A DNA stretch of 64,000 nt from the NCBI GenBank assembly GCA_963556145.1, contig OY744465.1, positions 1 to 64,000 on the forward strand. The letters are read 5' to 3'. Under the pieces are notes generated by a model. That model saw only the letters and a program-made list of their open reading frames with translations, made no database searches and was not told where the DNA came from. Positions 10,871 to 22,800 of the stretch are shown here, one piece after another. Both the position numbers and the translations under genes were made by a program. Origin of the DNA: Hygrocybe punicea (lineage: Eukaryota > Basidiomycota > Agaricomycetes > Agaricales > Hygrophoraceae). How positions within the stretch are numbered: the stretch's first letter is position 1; every line of letters begins with the position of its first letter.

Positions 10871-12527
10871 TGTTACGGATCGCTTCTGCAGCGGGCTCCG
10901 GCAACAATCAACTTAACAGGGGATCGGCTTCCAGAGGGGAGAACAGCAGCTTTCATTGTTGCTTACAGCTAAGACAACACTGCTAAGAAGGGGGGGTCAA
11001 GGTCTAATGTCATCGCGAGCCGTGGGGGTTACCCAAAACAAGATGAGTCTGCCCCAAGAACCAGACTAAACGTAAAGAAAGGAAAAGAAGAAAAAGTCCG
11101 AACCAACAACAAGAACAGTATATATAGTGACTGGTCTTGAGGGGAGGTAAATAGAAATACAACCATGAAGCCACAACATGTCCAACTCTACCATGTGTTC
11201 ACCATGAGGCGTACATGAGGCGTCCTCATGTCGATGTTCTCGCGATCCAACTGGAGGCCCGGGTGTCGTTGAGGATAGAAGAGGTCCGGATGACTCGGAT
11301 GATTTGTCATCGGATCATGTGACATGCAGAATTGCCAATTCGGGGTCTACACTTGCTGTAACGGGCAAGTGTGCAGTTTGGCAAGTGCATTGCACGGTCG
11401 GGTCGAAGATGGGTATCGTCCAGTGTGGGGTTGGTGAAGGGAATGTCTTGAGGTGGTGTGGATGTAACAGCAAAGTCGGCATGAAAGAAAACAAAGGAAT
11501 GTGCGGAAGGAAAACCAACAAGGACGGTGGGCTAGTCGAGATCAGACATGTGAACAGCATAAGCTGTACCGGATGACGATGTCTGTGTTGATGACGTGTC
11601 GAGGAGCGGTGTCTTGTCCTGTTCATGGAACAATAGGGTCCATCTGATGTTGGTATCGTCCAAGAAAGGGTATCGTTGTAAATGAATGTGGGAGGTAACA
11701 AGGTTATGGATAAAAGGAATGTGGGTCCAAGTGTCGAGTCATGGCACAGGTGACAAGCTGTGGGAACAAGTCGTCGGGTACTGCATTGAAGCGGTGTCGT
11801 GTGAACAATAAACAATAGGGGTCGGGTCACTGTATTGGGAAGTCGTGTGGTCTATGGTCGAAGTTTGAATGTATGTGCTTCGGCGATGGTCGGCTTGGAG
11901 GGAACAGTGAATTGTCGTGTGATCGAGGATTGTTCAGAGTGCTCAAGCAGGTGAGGAATGTCGTCGGATCGTCAGGGAGGATAATGGTAGGCACGGAATA
12001 CGAAAGTGGAAACCATATATCCAAGAATGGCAATTGTCAATTACGTGTTGATATATTGTCGAGGTGGAAGTCGGAAGTATCGATGGTGGAAGGGTTTCGG
12101 TGCCGATGCCAAAGATAGATCATAACAATGTAGAAACCGATCAGGAAAGTGATGGCGATGCTGCCAATGATAATTACGGTAATGAGCTGTTTCGGGAGTA
12201 CAGCCATTGTGATCGGTTTGTCGTGGGATAGCGTAAACAAGATATCGAAGGGAAAAGACAATGTCGGTGACATCCGTCGGCAAGGAGACTATTCGGGTAC
12301 AACGAGGTCACGTGGATATGTCCATGGTCGGTCTGGATTGTTCTAGAAGAAGGGACAAAAAGAGAACAAGGATAAGAAAATACAAGGATGTCCGAATGAA
12401 GAAACAATGACGTTGAAAGGAAGACAAAGGACAAAATGAAATGAAAAAGGAAGGTGTGCAGTGCAGAATCGTCATGGTGGGTATCGGAATGGGCATCGGG
12501 GTTGGAAGCGGAGTTGGAAACGTAACA
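10871..12527 (+). mobile_element. Solo LTR, 1657 bp, copy 1
   Basis: Begins TGTTACGGATCGC and ends GGAAACGTAACA, so the ends are a short inverted repeat (TGTTACG/CGTAACA). It is flanked by a 5-bp duplication TGACA (10866-10870 and 12528-12532). A second complete copy lies at 57834-59510, and two inverted pieces lie at 55955-57090 and 59640-59927. No internal gag-pol region is present, so this is a solo LTR. The open frames inside are not shared as coding sequence between copies and I do not call them. Confidence 0.9.
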
Positions 12528-12830
12528 TGACAAGTCTATGGATGGATCTGATACTGAGGCTCCCAGGGCGACAATGGATACCCTACTCCAGGTTCTGACA
12601 CAGTGCATGGTGTGTGGAGACAGCAAGCGCTGCAAGATAAACAAGCACAGTGTTCATGTTAATCTTTCATTACAACTTGTCAAAGTTTGGGCTGAGCACA
12701 TTGTAAGATTATTTACTGTACCGATGATTCCTCACTAATGTATGATCCAGAATGCCAAGTCTCCCAACATCACCTTATCTGTTCCACCACGTATCCCACC
12801 CTTCCAACAGTTCTTTGCAGATGAACACGT

Positions 12831-14529
12831 TGTAGTAGTTGTGCCTGGTCAGTCACGTGATCAGGTTCCCACGGTTTGACCTAGTCAGTAGCCTTCCAGA
12901 TGTAGTAGTCAGTCCATCCTTCCTATCCAGTCGACCTTTCCCTCGAGTCCTGCGTGAGCCCCCGGAGTGGTACCTCGGTACCACTCCAACGTGGTGATGA
13001 GAGTGTTCTTCGACCCACGCTTCTCTTTTTCTCATGGTTTTCCCACTTCTTACATTTTTTCTCGCGAGACAACTTTTTCCGGCCTCACCACCCCCCAAAT
13101 TTTCACTTTCCCTAGACCCAGCTATGTCCACACGACCCCCCGCAACTTCGTTCGACGTTCCGGAGCCCCGCGTTCCCCATCAGGATCCCACATGGCCCGC
13201 TACTGCGAGTTTTGGACAACCCAACGAAAATCGCATCGCCGCCGCGCGGACCCCGTTTTTTTCATGCACCCCGGACCCAAAATGCACGCGTTCGACTCCC
13301 CGCACCCTTGGCTCATCTGCCAGAACCCCCCGTCGCGCCTCGTCGTCTCAAACGAACCGCCCCGCACCTTTTGGTCGCCCCATGGATCTGCCACGTCACC
13401 ATTGTTAGACCCCCCGTTTCTCGTCACCCCCACCCCTACACGGACCCATTCGACTCCCCGCACACTCGTCCCACCGGCCAGGACCCCCCGTTCCCCTCCA
13501 TTGTGCCAAACGAGCCCCCGCCGTCGTTTCCAGACACCTGGGCCAGGCGCCACGTCACCATCGCGCGGCCCCGTTCTGCCAACATACCCAGCTCCAGACC
13601 GACTCACAAAGCTCGCCGCCCACCGTTCACCATCCCGGAGCACCCCACCTCGATCCAATACCACCGTGCCCACCGTTCCCAGACCCCCACCGCATTCCGC
13701 CACGTCACCATCTCTCGGCCGGATTCTTGCACCATACCCGGCTCCTCGAGCCCTCGTTCAGCTCCCCGCGACCTCGTTCTCGACCCTGGCGACTTCCCCG
13801 ACCCGTAGGGGCCCAAACGAGTCACCGCCGCGACCACTTAGCACCCCATCGCTAGTCCCCTCGTATCGAGAATCCCCGATGCCACCGCATGGCCCAATGC
13901 ACCCGTATGTTTTCCCTTTCCCCCGTTTACACCGTACCTTGTCCCGTCCCATCCCCTTTCCCCGCCCTCGACATTTATTGGATATTCGACCTATCTACGA
14001 ACCATCACTGCTCGACAGCACCGTACCTATTTACTTTCGCACGAACCACCCAGTCTATTTTCGGATCACAAGAACTCACACCCTGGGCTACAAGAACTTA
14101 TGGTTTTGAACGTTTTTATCCTACCCTGCGATGTGAGTCCCAGAGGCATTCGAGGATGGAGGAGCAGAGCAGAGTTACAGTTTGGTCATCTACCACCCCC
14201 AACGATCTTGGAGGACGATACGGTCCCGCCTCACGTGTAAGGCCCGGGGCATCGTGAGGGACTGGGAGTCGTGACTGGAGAGTTTTTTTCTTGGTCAGTT
14301 TTGTTTTGCTTTTTGTTTTCTTTTAGTAGCGGTATGGTGACGAGGACGTCACCATGAGGAGGAGGGGCACTTGTAGTAGTTGTGCCTGGTCAGTCACGTG
14401 ATCAGGTTCCCACGGTTTGACCTAGTCAGTAGCCTTCCAGATGTAGTAGTCAGTCCATCCTTCCTATCCAGTCGACCTTTCCCTCGAGTCCTGCGTGAGC
14501 CCCCGGAGTGGTACCTCGGTACCACTCCA
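12831..14529 (+). mobile_element. Small non-autonomous LTR retrotransposon (element 1)
   Basis: 158-bp LTRs at 12831-12988 and 14372-14529, identical as far as I can see, beginning TGTAGTAG and ending CACTCCA. Flanked by the 4-bp duplication ACGT (12827-12830, 14530-14533). A primer-binding site starts at 12992 (TGGTGATGAGAG) after a 3-nt spacer. A polypurine tract (GAGGAGGAGGGGCACT) precedes the right LTR. The LTR end forms a hairpin (GGAGTGGTACC, two bases, GGTACCACTCC). The interior is C-rich with long Pro/Thr-rich open frames in several phases and no protease, reverse transcriptase or integrase motif, so it depends on another element. Identical LTRs suggest a recent insertion. Confidence 0.9.
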
Positions 14530-14672
14530 ACGTCCCAGCTCAGTCAGTTCAAAGCAGGGGTAGGGCAAAATCTGCCGTAGGAGGGGGGGACGATGAAGCC
14601 ATACTAGCTCAGAATTTGGTGGCACCTATGCTTGCCCTAAGCAAGTTTGTGAATTTTTTTGCTGGTGGCTTA

Positions 14673-15686
14673 TAGTGTTGCCGTAGTTCGGTTCCGAACC
14701 TAGCCGAACCCGGTTCAAACCCTGAACCGAACCCTAGGTTCAGTCTAAGTTCAGCCAAATGCTGAACCGGACCGCGGGTTCGGTTCAGGGTTTCGAGGCT
14801 GGCCAGATTTCCTGAATGGCTCCAAACCGCGTCCAAACCACGAACGCGGATATTTTATTTCATTTGTTTTTCATATTTCTTTACTGACTATTTCGTGTTA
14901 AATGGTATCATGTGACCGGCCGCTTTCACGCAACACAGCAACATCAATGCAGGTTGAACACAACACAAATTGTGTTGTGTTCATCAAAGTAAGTGAACCA
15001 TTTTGTCTTAACTTTACTAATGTTACTTGCGACAGGCAACTCGACCGCGACCACATCGCGACCACATCGTGACCACACACGTTGGCAATGCCAACACAAT
15101 TCCAACGGATGCGGGACAGCCGCAACACCACCACCACCACCACCACCACCACCACCACCACCAGCGGCCGCAACGGCAACAGCAACCAGGCAACGACAAC
15201 GGCAACGGCCAGCAGCAGCAGCAGCAGCAGTGGAAGCAGCAGCACCGGCAGCAATGGCAGCAGCAGCAGTGGCAGAAACAGCAGCGCCGGCAGCAATGGT
15301 GGCAGCAGCAGCAGCAGCAATGGCCATGACAGCAGCAGCAGCAGCAGCAGCAGCAACGCCGGCAGCAGCAGCAGCGCTGGCAGTGGCAGCGGCAGCAGCA
15401 GCAGCAACGGCAGCGCCGGATGGCTCCCTCGTAGCCCAACTACCTCGCGAAGCGTAGCACCGTATCAATTGATACGTGCCTGCCATTCACGAGGAGAACG
15501 GAGCTCACGGGTGGGGCAACCTCGGTCTGGGGTTCAGACCGTGTCTGAACCTAGACCAAATGCGGAGAGATGGTTCGAAGCCATCTGGGTCCAGGTTTGG
15601 CCATGCGCCAAACCGGACCTGAAGTTCAGTTCGCAGTTCCGCCAAAAAGGCTCGGAACCGGACCGAACTGAACTTCGGCAACACTA
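14673..15686. mobile_element. Non-autonomous hAT-type DNA transposon
   Basis: 1014 bp with perfect 11-bp terminal inverted repeats TAGTGTTGCCG/CGGCAACACTA, continuing imperfectly (AGTTCGGTTC against GAACTGAACT). Flanked by a perfect 8-bp duplication GTGGCTTA (14665-14672 and 15687-15694), the length expected for the hAT superfamily. No transposase is encoded. The centre is a trinucleotide microsatellite. It is inserted in gene C. Confidence 0.92.
15117..15418. repeat. CAC/CAG trinucleotide microsatellite inside the hAT element
   Basis: About 300 bp of (CAC)n followed by interrupted (CAG)n with GGC/CGC interruptions. It opens all reading frames on both strands (poly-Gln, poly-Ser, poly-Ala, poly-Leu), none of which I regard as genes. 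Confidence 0.9.
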
Positions 15687-16143
15687 GTGGCTTAGCTCCT
15701 GTTCCTCAAGTTCCAGTTGCAGCTCCTCCTCCCGCTCCACTCGCACCCAATCTTCCTGCTGATACTTTAGTAGGAGACATATCGTTCGATGGTCCATCGC
15801 CGTTCCCCTCTGTAGAAGAATTTTTGACCAAGCTGGACAGGAAATATCAAGGTCAATGGGATTTGCTCAAATTCATCCCACATCTCAAGGAGGGAGGATT
15901 CTTCTTTATTGATGATCTCCCTCATGTTGATGATCCTGTGGGAAAATTCAGCAAAGCTTTTGGTATGAAAATGGGTACAACGACATTTATCATCTACAAT
16001 TGCAAGAAGGAGGTAAAGCGCATAAGAGATCAGTTACAGGAGTGAAGGAATTGTTGGACACTAGTTGCTTATAATATATTTCGTGCACTTCAGACAGTCA
16101 ATATCATTTTGAAAAATGTTGTGTGAAATACAGAAGGGACAGG

Positions 16144-17329
16144 CTAATAACTCGCATGAGAGAACCAGCCCTCAATGCTTGACTTGTCTACAAGATCCAA
16201 AGCAGCGTACAAAAATGTGCAAGCCTGTAAAAGATCCCCAGACTCCAAAAATGAGTGATACTGTACACCATGGCGTTGGATGTGCACCTTGAGCCAAGAA
16301 AACATTTCCTCAATGGGGTTGAGGTCAGGGGAGTATGGAGGTAGGTAAACAACTCGGATGCCTCTGTGACACGATTTAGTGGCTAGGGAGTCAAAGGAAG
16401 CAGCTACATACATTTCTTCACAAATCGCTGCAACACCATCGACATGGTGGATCAAGCAGTTGTCCATCACAAGAACACTGCGTGAAGCAGGGTATGGGTT
16501 CATTTCCCCAAGAAGGCCCTCTATGAATTCAAGGAATATATCGCTGCTGAAGGCACCAAGTTTGATGCTACTGTAGATGATGCCCTAAATCGTCAGGACA
16601 GGCAATACTGAAAATCTGTGCCAAAAACATCAGGCAATGGAAAATTGAAGGCCTTTAAAACATTCAATGCACCTAGTTCCACAGACGAAGCGCAACCACT
16701 TGTGGGCCCATTGGCCCTTCATTGCCCATCCATTTTCACAGTATGTATTCAATTGGTTGACAGCACACTCATCAACAAATTCAAGATTTTCTGCTGGTTC
16801 ATCAGCGATGTCGAGAGCATATTCGGCCTGTTTCATTGAACAATGCTCGAAAGCAATTTTCGAAAGCTTTGGAGAAGTAGGGTTACAGAGCGGAACTAAG
16901 AGATTGCATAAATGAGATGCACATTTTTATGAGTCAAGCCCATGTCCTTGATTGCCTGATAAACAGTTGGAAGAGAAACAGTGATCTTGTGTAAATTGTA
17001 TAACTCATCAGCAATCTCATCCAGATAGAGGTCTGGGCAGTGTTCAATGAGGGTAAGCATCAACTAAACAAACTTGAGTGGCAGGTAAATGGGCTGAGAA
17101 AGGGAAATATGTTGATATGAGTTTGAGACATGATCTTTGGCCTCCCAACAGCACCAGAAGGGTCCATGACAGTGGCACCAATCTCATTGTAAAGCTTCAT
17201 GATATGTTGCACCATATGAGGGGTAAGGTTCAATGCTCTGGCAACTTCACCTGCTTTCCATCCGAGCTGGGTGGTCTAGTAAACAACCAGCTCTCGTATT
17301 TCTTTGCTAGTAGAACTTCCTTGGGTCAT
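16144..17329 (-). pseudogene. Tc1/mariner-type transposase, decayed
   Basis: The end of the protein has the DDE-superfamily signature: VMDNCLIHH (second Asp) and YLPPYSPDLNPIEEMFSWLK (terminal Glu, about 16330-16250). The first Asp is in LEFVDECAVNQ (about 16770). The start is a helix-turn-helix region (GWKAGEVARALNLTPHMVQ, then MLTLIEHCPDLYLDEIADEL) beginning MTQGSSTSKEIRELV at 17329. An in-frame TAG lies at 17278-17276, and several further breaks separate the pieces; some could be introns. I could not identify terminal repeats. It lies directly after gene C in the opposite orientation. Confidence 0.75.
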
Positions 17330-19090
17330 AGTGGTGAAGAGCAACAGATATCACGTGCTGATCAACATGGTCACTCTCCACATTGTGGTGAAGAATCAAG
17401 ATGGAGAACGGTGCGTCTAATACACCCAATTTTGTCTCATCTAGGTCGCTGTATAATATTGACACCATGCAACTTTTGATCTTCACAGGAAGCAGTTGGA
17501 AAACTGCTGCATTGTTTTGCCTGACTGCAACATCCAGCCTGAGAACTCAGCCAACCATCTCGTCTTCTTCCTGACAGTTGAAAATCCAGCTCAAAAGCTG
17601 GTGACCTTCAAATCAGAGTTTCCGGACACCAATGGCACAGTGGTGGCAAAGAATCTGGGTGAGGAGGGCCTTTCTTGTGGCCAGGAGAACTGTATCCTCA
17701 CCAACAAGCCGTTTGGGGATGGCCAGTCTTCCGGTCAATTGTATCTATTTGTATTTGGTGACATTTTCCCACATTTTTATACAACTCACCTAATGTCTAC
17801 CTACACCAACCCAAACTTGACTGTGAGAGGACACATATCAAATGTTGGACGAAACCAGTACAACACTCGCAACCAAACTGTCATCGTCAATATTGAGAAC
17901 AGACATTGCTTCATTTGCCACATCAGCGGGGCCAGGTGCTCCTCTTGGTAAGTGTTTTGTGCCATTTCTTTTGATCTTCTTGCTAAATTAGCATCAAGCA
18001 TCCCATGAAACGTATCTTTGGATGAAATGCCCACATTCTTGAGGGCAAAACGAGCACGAATCATGCATGAATGAGCTGCAATGCGCTGGGCGGACAAGGG
18101 GGGGGATTGGGAGATTGGGTGGTTCTGAAGTGGGCAGGTTAGTTTGGCGATGGGTCGGACTCGCGTTTGTATGCCCGTATGCTCACGTTCATGTATTCTC
18201 CTTGCAATGGCAGCATTCTTGTTTTCCTTTTTCCCTGCTTCCTTTTTCTTCTTCTTTTCAAATTCAGGCTATTCTACTACTGGGTGGGGTGACAAGAAAC
18301 ATGATATTGGTTCAGGAAGTACAGGATCTGCGTGTGTGCAAAGGTTGTGAGCTAATTTCCCAAAAATAAAAGCTACAAAAGAGTGAGGGAACAGATGATG
18401 CTGAGGTAACAAAACAAGACCGCCCCCTCATGCCCCGCGCCCTCCATTGGGTTGTAAATAGATGGGGAGAAGCATCTGGACAGGCGCAAAGTGTGTGGAT
18501 TGCGGTTGATGGAGCTCACACGTCGCCCACATAAACACTGCGGAATGTCAGAATCAGCAGTGCACGGGTAGATCACAAGCTACAACTCACTCAAGATTGA
18601 CCAGTGCCCCGAATGACAAATATTGTTGGAGTGGTTTTTTTGTGAATATTTTTACACGGGGCCCTAGGCCTCATCTGCATCAGTAAGACAAAACAAATTT
18701 TGAGTGATTTGCTTGAAAACTCACCGAGTTATGGCTTGTGCAATATTGAGGCACGTATATTGTCGGACTTTGAATAAACGACATGTATTATGTAATCAGC
18801 TGTGATGCCTACTATCGATATCCCTCCTCATGCTTTCGGTACCCAGAGGGGTTACATTGAGGCATGTATATTGTCGGACTTTGAATAAATGACATGTATT
18901 ATGTAATCAGCTGTAACATTATCGCGCCTGCGGGAAGCAGCACGTTGTTAGTATTTCCAGAACAATCACTGGTGGGCGTCACCGTTGTATGGTCACCTTG
19001 CACCATTTGGATCAGCGATTTCATTGCGTCAGATTTATAGTAAAGATTTCGACCCTGTAGGAGATTCATTGGGACAATCATGCACATCTC
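17330..19090. other. Region without a supported gene
   Basis: Two open frames of 100-150 codons overlap on opposite strands (17496-17951 plus, 17801-18097 minus), neither with a family match I recognise. The minus frame contains ARFALKNVGISSKD and MLDANLARRSKEMA and may be a decayed exon. The rest is low in coding signal. A direct repeat lies at 18745-18803 and 18856-18914. Confidence 0.5.
18745..18914. repeat. 59-bp direct repeat, 111-bp spacing
   Basis: ATTGAGGCACGTATATTG to ATCAGCTGT at 18745-18803 recurs at 18856-18914 with two differences. It is a local duplication with no obvious function. Confidence 0.9.
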
Positions 19091-19319
19091 TCACAAAAGA
19101 TTTCGACCACCTTTGGGTTTTTTGAGCTCCTCTTTGAGGTATGTGTTCGCTGCTTCATACATTGTTGGAATGAGCTGCACACCTGGCATTTGCTCTAGAG
19201 TATGTTCCACAGCCCTTTTACCAAAATCAGGACCCAGCATGCTGCTTGCCTGCGGTGGCAGGATCTGGCCCAAAGTATACCAGGTTATCTCCACAGAAGT
19301 CTCTATTGCCTGTAAGTGA
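19088..19319 (-). CDS. Orphan exon of unknown function
   Basis: Open frame preceded by an acceptor (acttacag at about 19320). It encodes AIETSVEITWYTLGQILPPQ and PTMYEAANTYLKEELKKPKG and then stops. It may be a terminal exon or a remnant of a gene related to the kinase gene upstream on the same strand; the 250 bp between them contain no exon I can support. Confidence 0.3.
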
Positions 19320-19571
19320 TGTCAAGAGTTGATCTAACAGTTCAGTGCGTAGAACTTACGAGAGTCATAGTTTTACTGGTGAAAAAAGAATACATGACAA
19401 AGCCTACTTCCCCAAGCTCGATTGCTAACCGATACCCTCACTCCTTGACATGACAAAAAAAGCTCTCAACATCGCCGATGGTTTGTACCTCTGATGGAAT
19501 GTACGTATCAGTGACTTTTTTTTATGATATTACTTGGCTGTCCAAATATGATTATATTATATTTTGGACCA

Positions 19572-22100
19572 TCAAACTTGAAGACTGCGCAATTTCCATA
19601 TGGCAGATGCAGCATCGATACTCCCTAGGAGCATTTCCTGCACCAAGAAATTCAGGCCACTCGAGATGCAAAGACCGGCATCCAATACCAGCCTCCCAAC
19701 TGCCCATATATCCACCTCTGAACCATGTCTGTCTCAGAAAGTATTTGGGTGGTGGTGGTCCCTGTGCAAATGCATGGCAGCGAGTATTGGGGCCTTGGAT
19801 GCATCATCGAAATCGATTGGAAACCAGCTTGAATGGCCTCCCTCTCGCGGTGGCAAATATAGTACGTTGGGCCAACGAATATCTCTATGGAAGATACTGG
19901 GATCCGGCCGATGCATCACCTATGAAGCTAAGTGAGCAGGAGCATCTCTGCTACACTGAAACGTACCGAAAGAGCCGTCAAAACACACCATACCGCCACC
20001 TTGAGCTCGTCTTCAGAGATAGGTTTGCGCTCTATTCCTTTGGGCGAAAGATATACTGCTGATCCAAGTCTAGGACGATCCTCATAGCCACAGTCGAGCC
20101 TATCAATATGCTTCACATCTTTCGTAATTAGTAGAGCATAGATTGCTTTCAAACGCATCACTTGTAGCTTGTGGTCTTCCCAGGTGTACTGTTTTCTAAT
20201 GCCAGCCGAACCAATGATTACTGTGGTACCATTCAGCCTATGTCTGCGTATTAACACTTTACATGTGAAAACCGGCAAGAGACTCACTGGTCAATTGGGA
20301 TTAACTCAGGAATACAACCTCCGATTCTCGCCTGTAACAATTTGAGAACGGAGCAGAACTTGATCATGAGAACCGCATTTTTTACACGGTCTGTCTTGAT
20401 TGAGAGGTTCAAGGAGAAAAGATCATCAACCCCACCCCATGTGATGGTTGCGAGAGTGACAAAGGTCGTTATGGCGTGGTAACCTGTACAGGTAGTTCAA
20501 GAAATGTCGGGCAGAACAGAATAGTATATGAGCACTCGCCAATTATATACGGACAGGGATCATACATCCATTGAAGTTTTTGAATAAGCTCAGCCTTTGG
20601 AGTAGATCCTTGATAACCCTTCAGGTTTTCTTCTCCTCTGAAAACACCAACCCCATTCAGGACATAGGTGAAATCTGGCCAGCAGAGAGTGCTTGTGTTG
20701 TGGTCGCTTTTTCTTACCCACGTCTCACCTCCAAGGACAATCTCAAGAATTTTCTGAATGTTGTCGTCCCAAAATGAATGGAATGAATCCTCAGTGCCAG
20801 ATTGACTTGGAGGCCAACCGTTGACTGCTGTAGTAAAAATGTCAGAGTACCTAACATCCTTGTCCTCAGTAAGTCTGAACAGAGGTTGAAGATCACCCTC
20901 GGAACAGTCAATTTCAACGTAGCCAGCCGAATGAAGCCGATTCCATATGTAGGAGTTGATAGGAACCTTTTCGTCGTCTTGAAGCGGTTGGGCCAGATAC
21001 TCAAGAAGTAAATCATAAGAGGGAGGAAGATCTTTGCATAACATTTCCCATTTTTTACGTAGCTCGATCAAGATGTTCTTCATGGAATGAGGGCGCTTTC
21101 GCAGCCCCGGGCAGGTGGTGAGGAGGCAGCAAATTTATATATGGGAACGATGAGATTCCTTACCATCTTGAGAGCGGTCAGAGAGGTGTGAATAGGCAGA
21201 TGTACTTGGGGTTGTTGTAGTTCCTGGGAAATACAAAACATCATGAAACAAGTACGGTTGAAAAGTCGTAACACACAACCATGACAAGATAGAGACAAAA
21301 TGAATCGAGGATGAGCAGCAGGGGGTAGCAAGAAAGGGTCAGTGGTAGATGGAATGACAATGTCAGAAATAGTTAAGCAAAAGATGCAAGCAAACTCACC
21401 AGCAGGCGGAGATCACACAATGATGTGGTGTTTGCGAGCAGGCGGATTATTGAACAAGCCTTCCGATAGCGAAGAAAAGCAAGGCGCCAAGAGTCAACAC
21501 AAATAATAAAAGCAATGCATAGAAAGAGAGTGAGTGCTGGTTATATGCTAAAGCGTCAATCTCAGCGCACCAGCAGCAGGGAGCTTGATGAAGTCATGGA
21601 GCCTATCTTCGGTGGGTTGGCTGGACCAATAGTACTTGATTTTTTTCCAGCCCTTCAACTCTTCCACATTGTCGTCAGTAGTGACCATCAGTAGTTTGAG
21701 AGAATCTCTATCAAGATCAATGTCAACCTGTTGGAATTGTGAAGTCAATCCACAACTTCACACTATTGTTAAGGTTGTACTAACCTTCCAAAGTACCAGA
21801 TCTGTTGCATCGACCTTCTTCAACACACCATTCTTGTGCTCTTCATGAACAAGTATCTTCAGGTCCATAACGCTTTTGTTGACAGGCGCCTTGACCTGAA
21901 AAACATTGGAGTCGCCTTCAATGAGACAGATGAGTTCACGAGAGTCGTCGTCAAGAGATGTAGCTGCTGGCGGTTGTGGCTTATTGTTCGTCGAACGCAG
22001 ACTTGTTGATTGGGCAGGAGCTATAAGACGGACTTGGCGATTCTTGCCTTTCTCCTTCTGAGTCGTAAGTAATAGTAATCAATGAAGAAGAGTAAACAGA
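19572..22100 (-). pseudogene. Gene D: Crinkler-header (Ubl) fused to fungal-type protein kinase
   Basis: The N-terminal part reads as a Crinkler ubiquitin-like header: ELICLIEGDSNVFQVKAPVN, then ATDLVLWKVDIDLDRDSLKL across an intron at about 21784-21730, ending with HDFIKLP. A middle segment has LNGVGVFRGEENLKG, a feature shared with FunK1-type and restriction-like kinase partners. The kinase domain follows: CVLTALS, an intron, then IFHRDIRWPNVL (catalytic loop) and WFPIDFDDASKAP (metal-binding loop). GSEVDIWAVGRLVLD is the F-helix region; the protein ends WKLRSLQV at 19572. An in-frame TGA at 19736-19734 lies between the metal-binding loop and F-helix, where a Ser is usual, so this copy is probably inactive. 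The start codon is uncertain (near 22100). Crinkler headers with kinase C-termini are known from fungi and oomycetes; the role in this species is unknown. Confidence 0.7.
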
Positions 22101-22198
22101 CCTCATTGCAAGGCAATGTGGTTGCTTGTTGATGGGACGTTGTGGAGGGACGGAGACTGCTCGAGGACTCAAGAGGAAATCGAGTGGTGATAGTGATG

Positions 22199-22291
22199 AT
22201 AGTCGCTACAACACGAGGTCTATCCTACTAAGGGAACTGAACCGTGGGAATCTAGTCATGTGACTGCCCAGGCACATCTACTACAACGTCA
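22199..22291 (-). mobile_element. Degenerate solo LTR related to the small LTR elements
   Basis: On the minus strand TGTAGTAGATGTGCCTGG, then CAGTCACATGACTAG and TTCCCACGGTTC, match in order the start of the element 1 LTR at 12831. The other end is not recognisable. It sits just upstream of gene D. Confidence 0.5.
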
Positions 22292-22329
22292 GACTAGGTC
22301 CAGTCAAACTCAGACTTGTAGTTTGGGCT

Positions 22330-22800
22330 GGAGAGAGCTCTTGATTCTGTTTTGGAGCCATATAAGAAATAGTCATCAGCAAGACAGGAAGATACAGATG
22401 TTGTTACTAGTCTTAGCAACATCCAGATTTCCAGGATTGGTGCTGGGCTGAGGCTGCGTCGACATCTCCCCTTGCGATTGGGGTGTAGTGTCAATCGAAG
22501 TCACACTTGTAGTTTGAGCTGAAAGCTGTAGGAGAGTTCGTGATTCTGTTCTCAAGCCAAATGAGAAATAGCCAACACGAGACAGGGGCCAAGCGTTGAA
22601 GACTTCGGTGGTCATTTGTGCCGTGAAGATTTATCATCAAGGACTGCTCTATGACGACATTCAAGTTGACGAGTGGGCTGCCCTCCCGATTACAGAGCTG
22701 CACTCAACTCTAAATCATCACTTCCCAGCGACGAGGATAACGACAAAATGGAGGGTGCGGGATGAAGCCCAGGTGAGCGCTGCCAATGATTATTGACTGC
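22330..22800 (+). pseudogene. Remnant of a DUF6535-type gene 3' end, with internal duplication
   Basis: 22596-22796 encodes ICAVKIYHQGLLYDDIQVDE, almost the same as CAVKIYHRGLLYDEWAALHD at 29138-29203; the DNA similarity continues past the stop to about 22800/29340. Upstream, a tract of about 80 bp (TGTAGTTTGGGCTGGA to AAGACAGG) occurs twice (about 22316 and 22507). This is a duplicated tail fragment, not a gene. Confidence 0.5.

Larger units (their letters stand above)
10254..16045 (+). pseudogene. Gene C: mushroom-family protein broken by three transposons
   Basis: Starts MDYSTSDLYASDTPSIKLMK at 10254. Exon 10254-10365, then 10417-10705 with a one-base frameshift near 10525, then an exon from 10759. 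The reading resumes after each insertion: about 12533-12699 (LNLDGTDKSMDGSDTEAP, then CMVCGDSKRCKINKH and VNLSLQLVKVWAEHI), 12751-12830 (NAKSPNITLSVPPRIPPF), and 15695-16045, ending in a SAM-like helical segment (FLTKLDRKYQGQWDLLKFIP through GMKMGTTTFIIYN). The order (N-terminal ubiquitin/PB1-like fold, Cys-containing middle, WA-motif, Pro-rich linker, SAM-like end) matches a common Agaricomycete family of unknown function. I know this family by pattern only. The insertions are listed separately. The gene is dead here. Confidence 0.6.

Noticed and set aside
11304..12644. Open frames of 80-170 codons on both strands within the solo LTR, with look-alikes at 56-59 kb.
   Set aside because: Comparison of the copies shows stops and indels that do not respect a frame; the element is an LTR bounded by a target-site duplication.
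12967..14109. 380-codon Pro-rich plus-strand frame in LTR element 1 considered as a gene.
   Set aside because: It starts in the LTR, overlaps other open frames in both strands, and is only C-rich low complexity.
14993..15687. Several long open frames on both strands (poly-Gln, poly-Ser, poly-Ala, poly-Leu).
   Set aside because: They arise from the CAG/CAC microsatellite inside the hAT element; all six frames are open and none has a non-repetitive domain.
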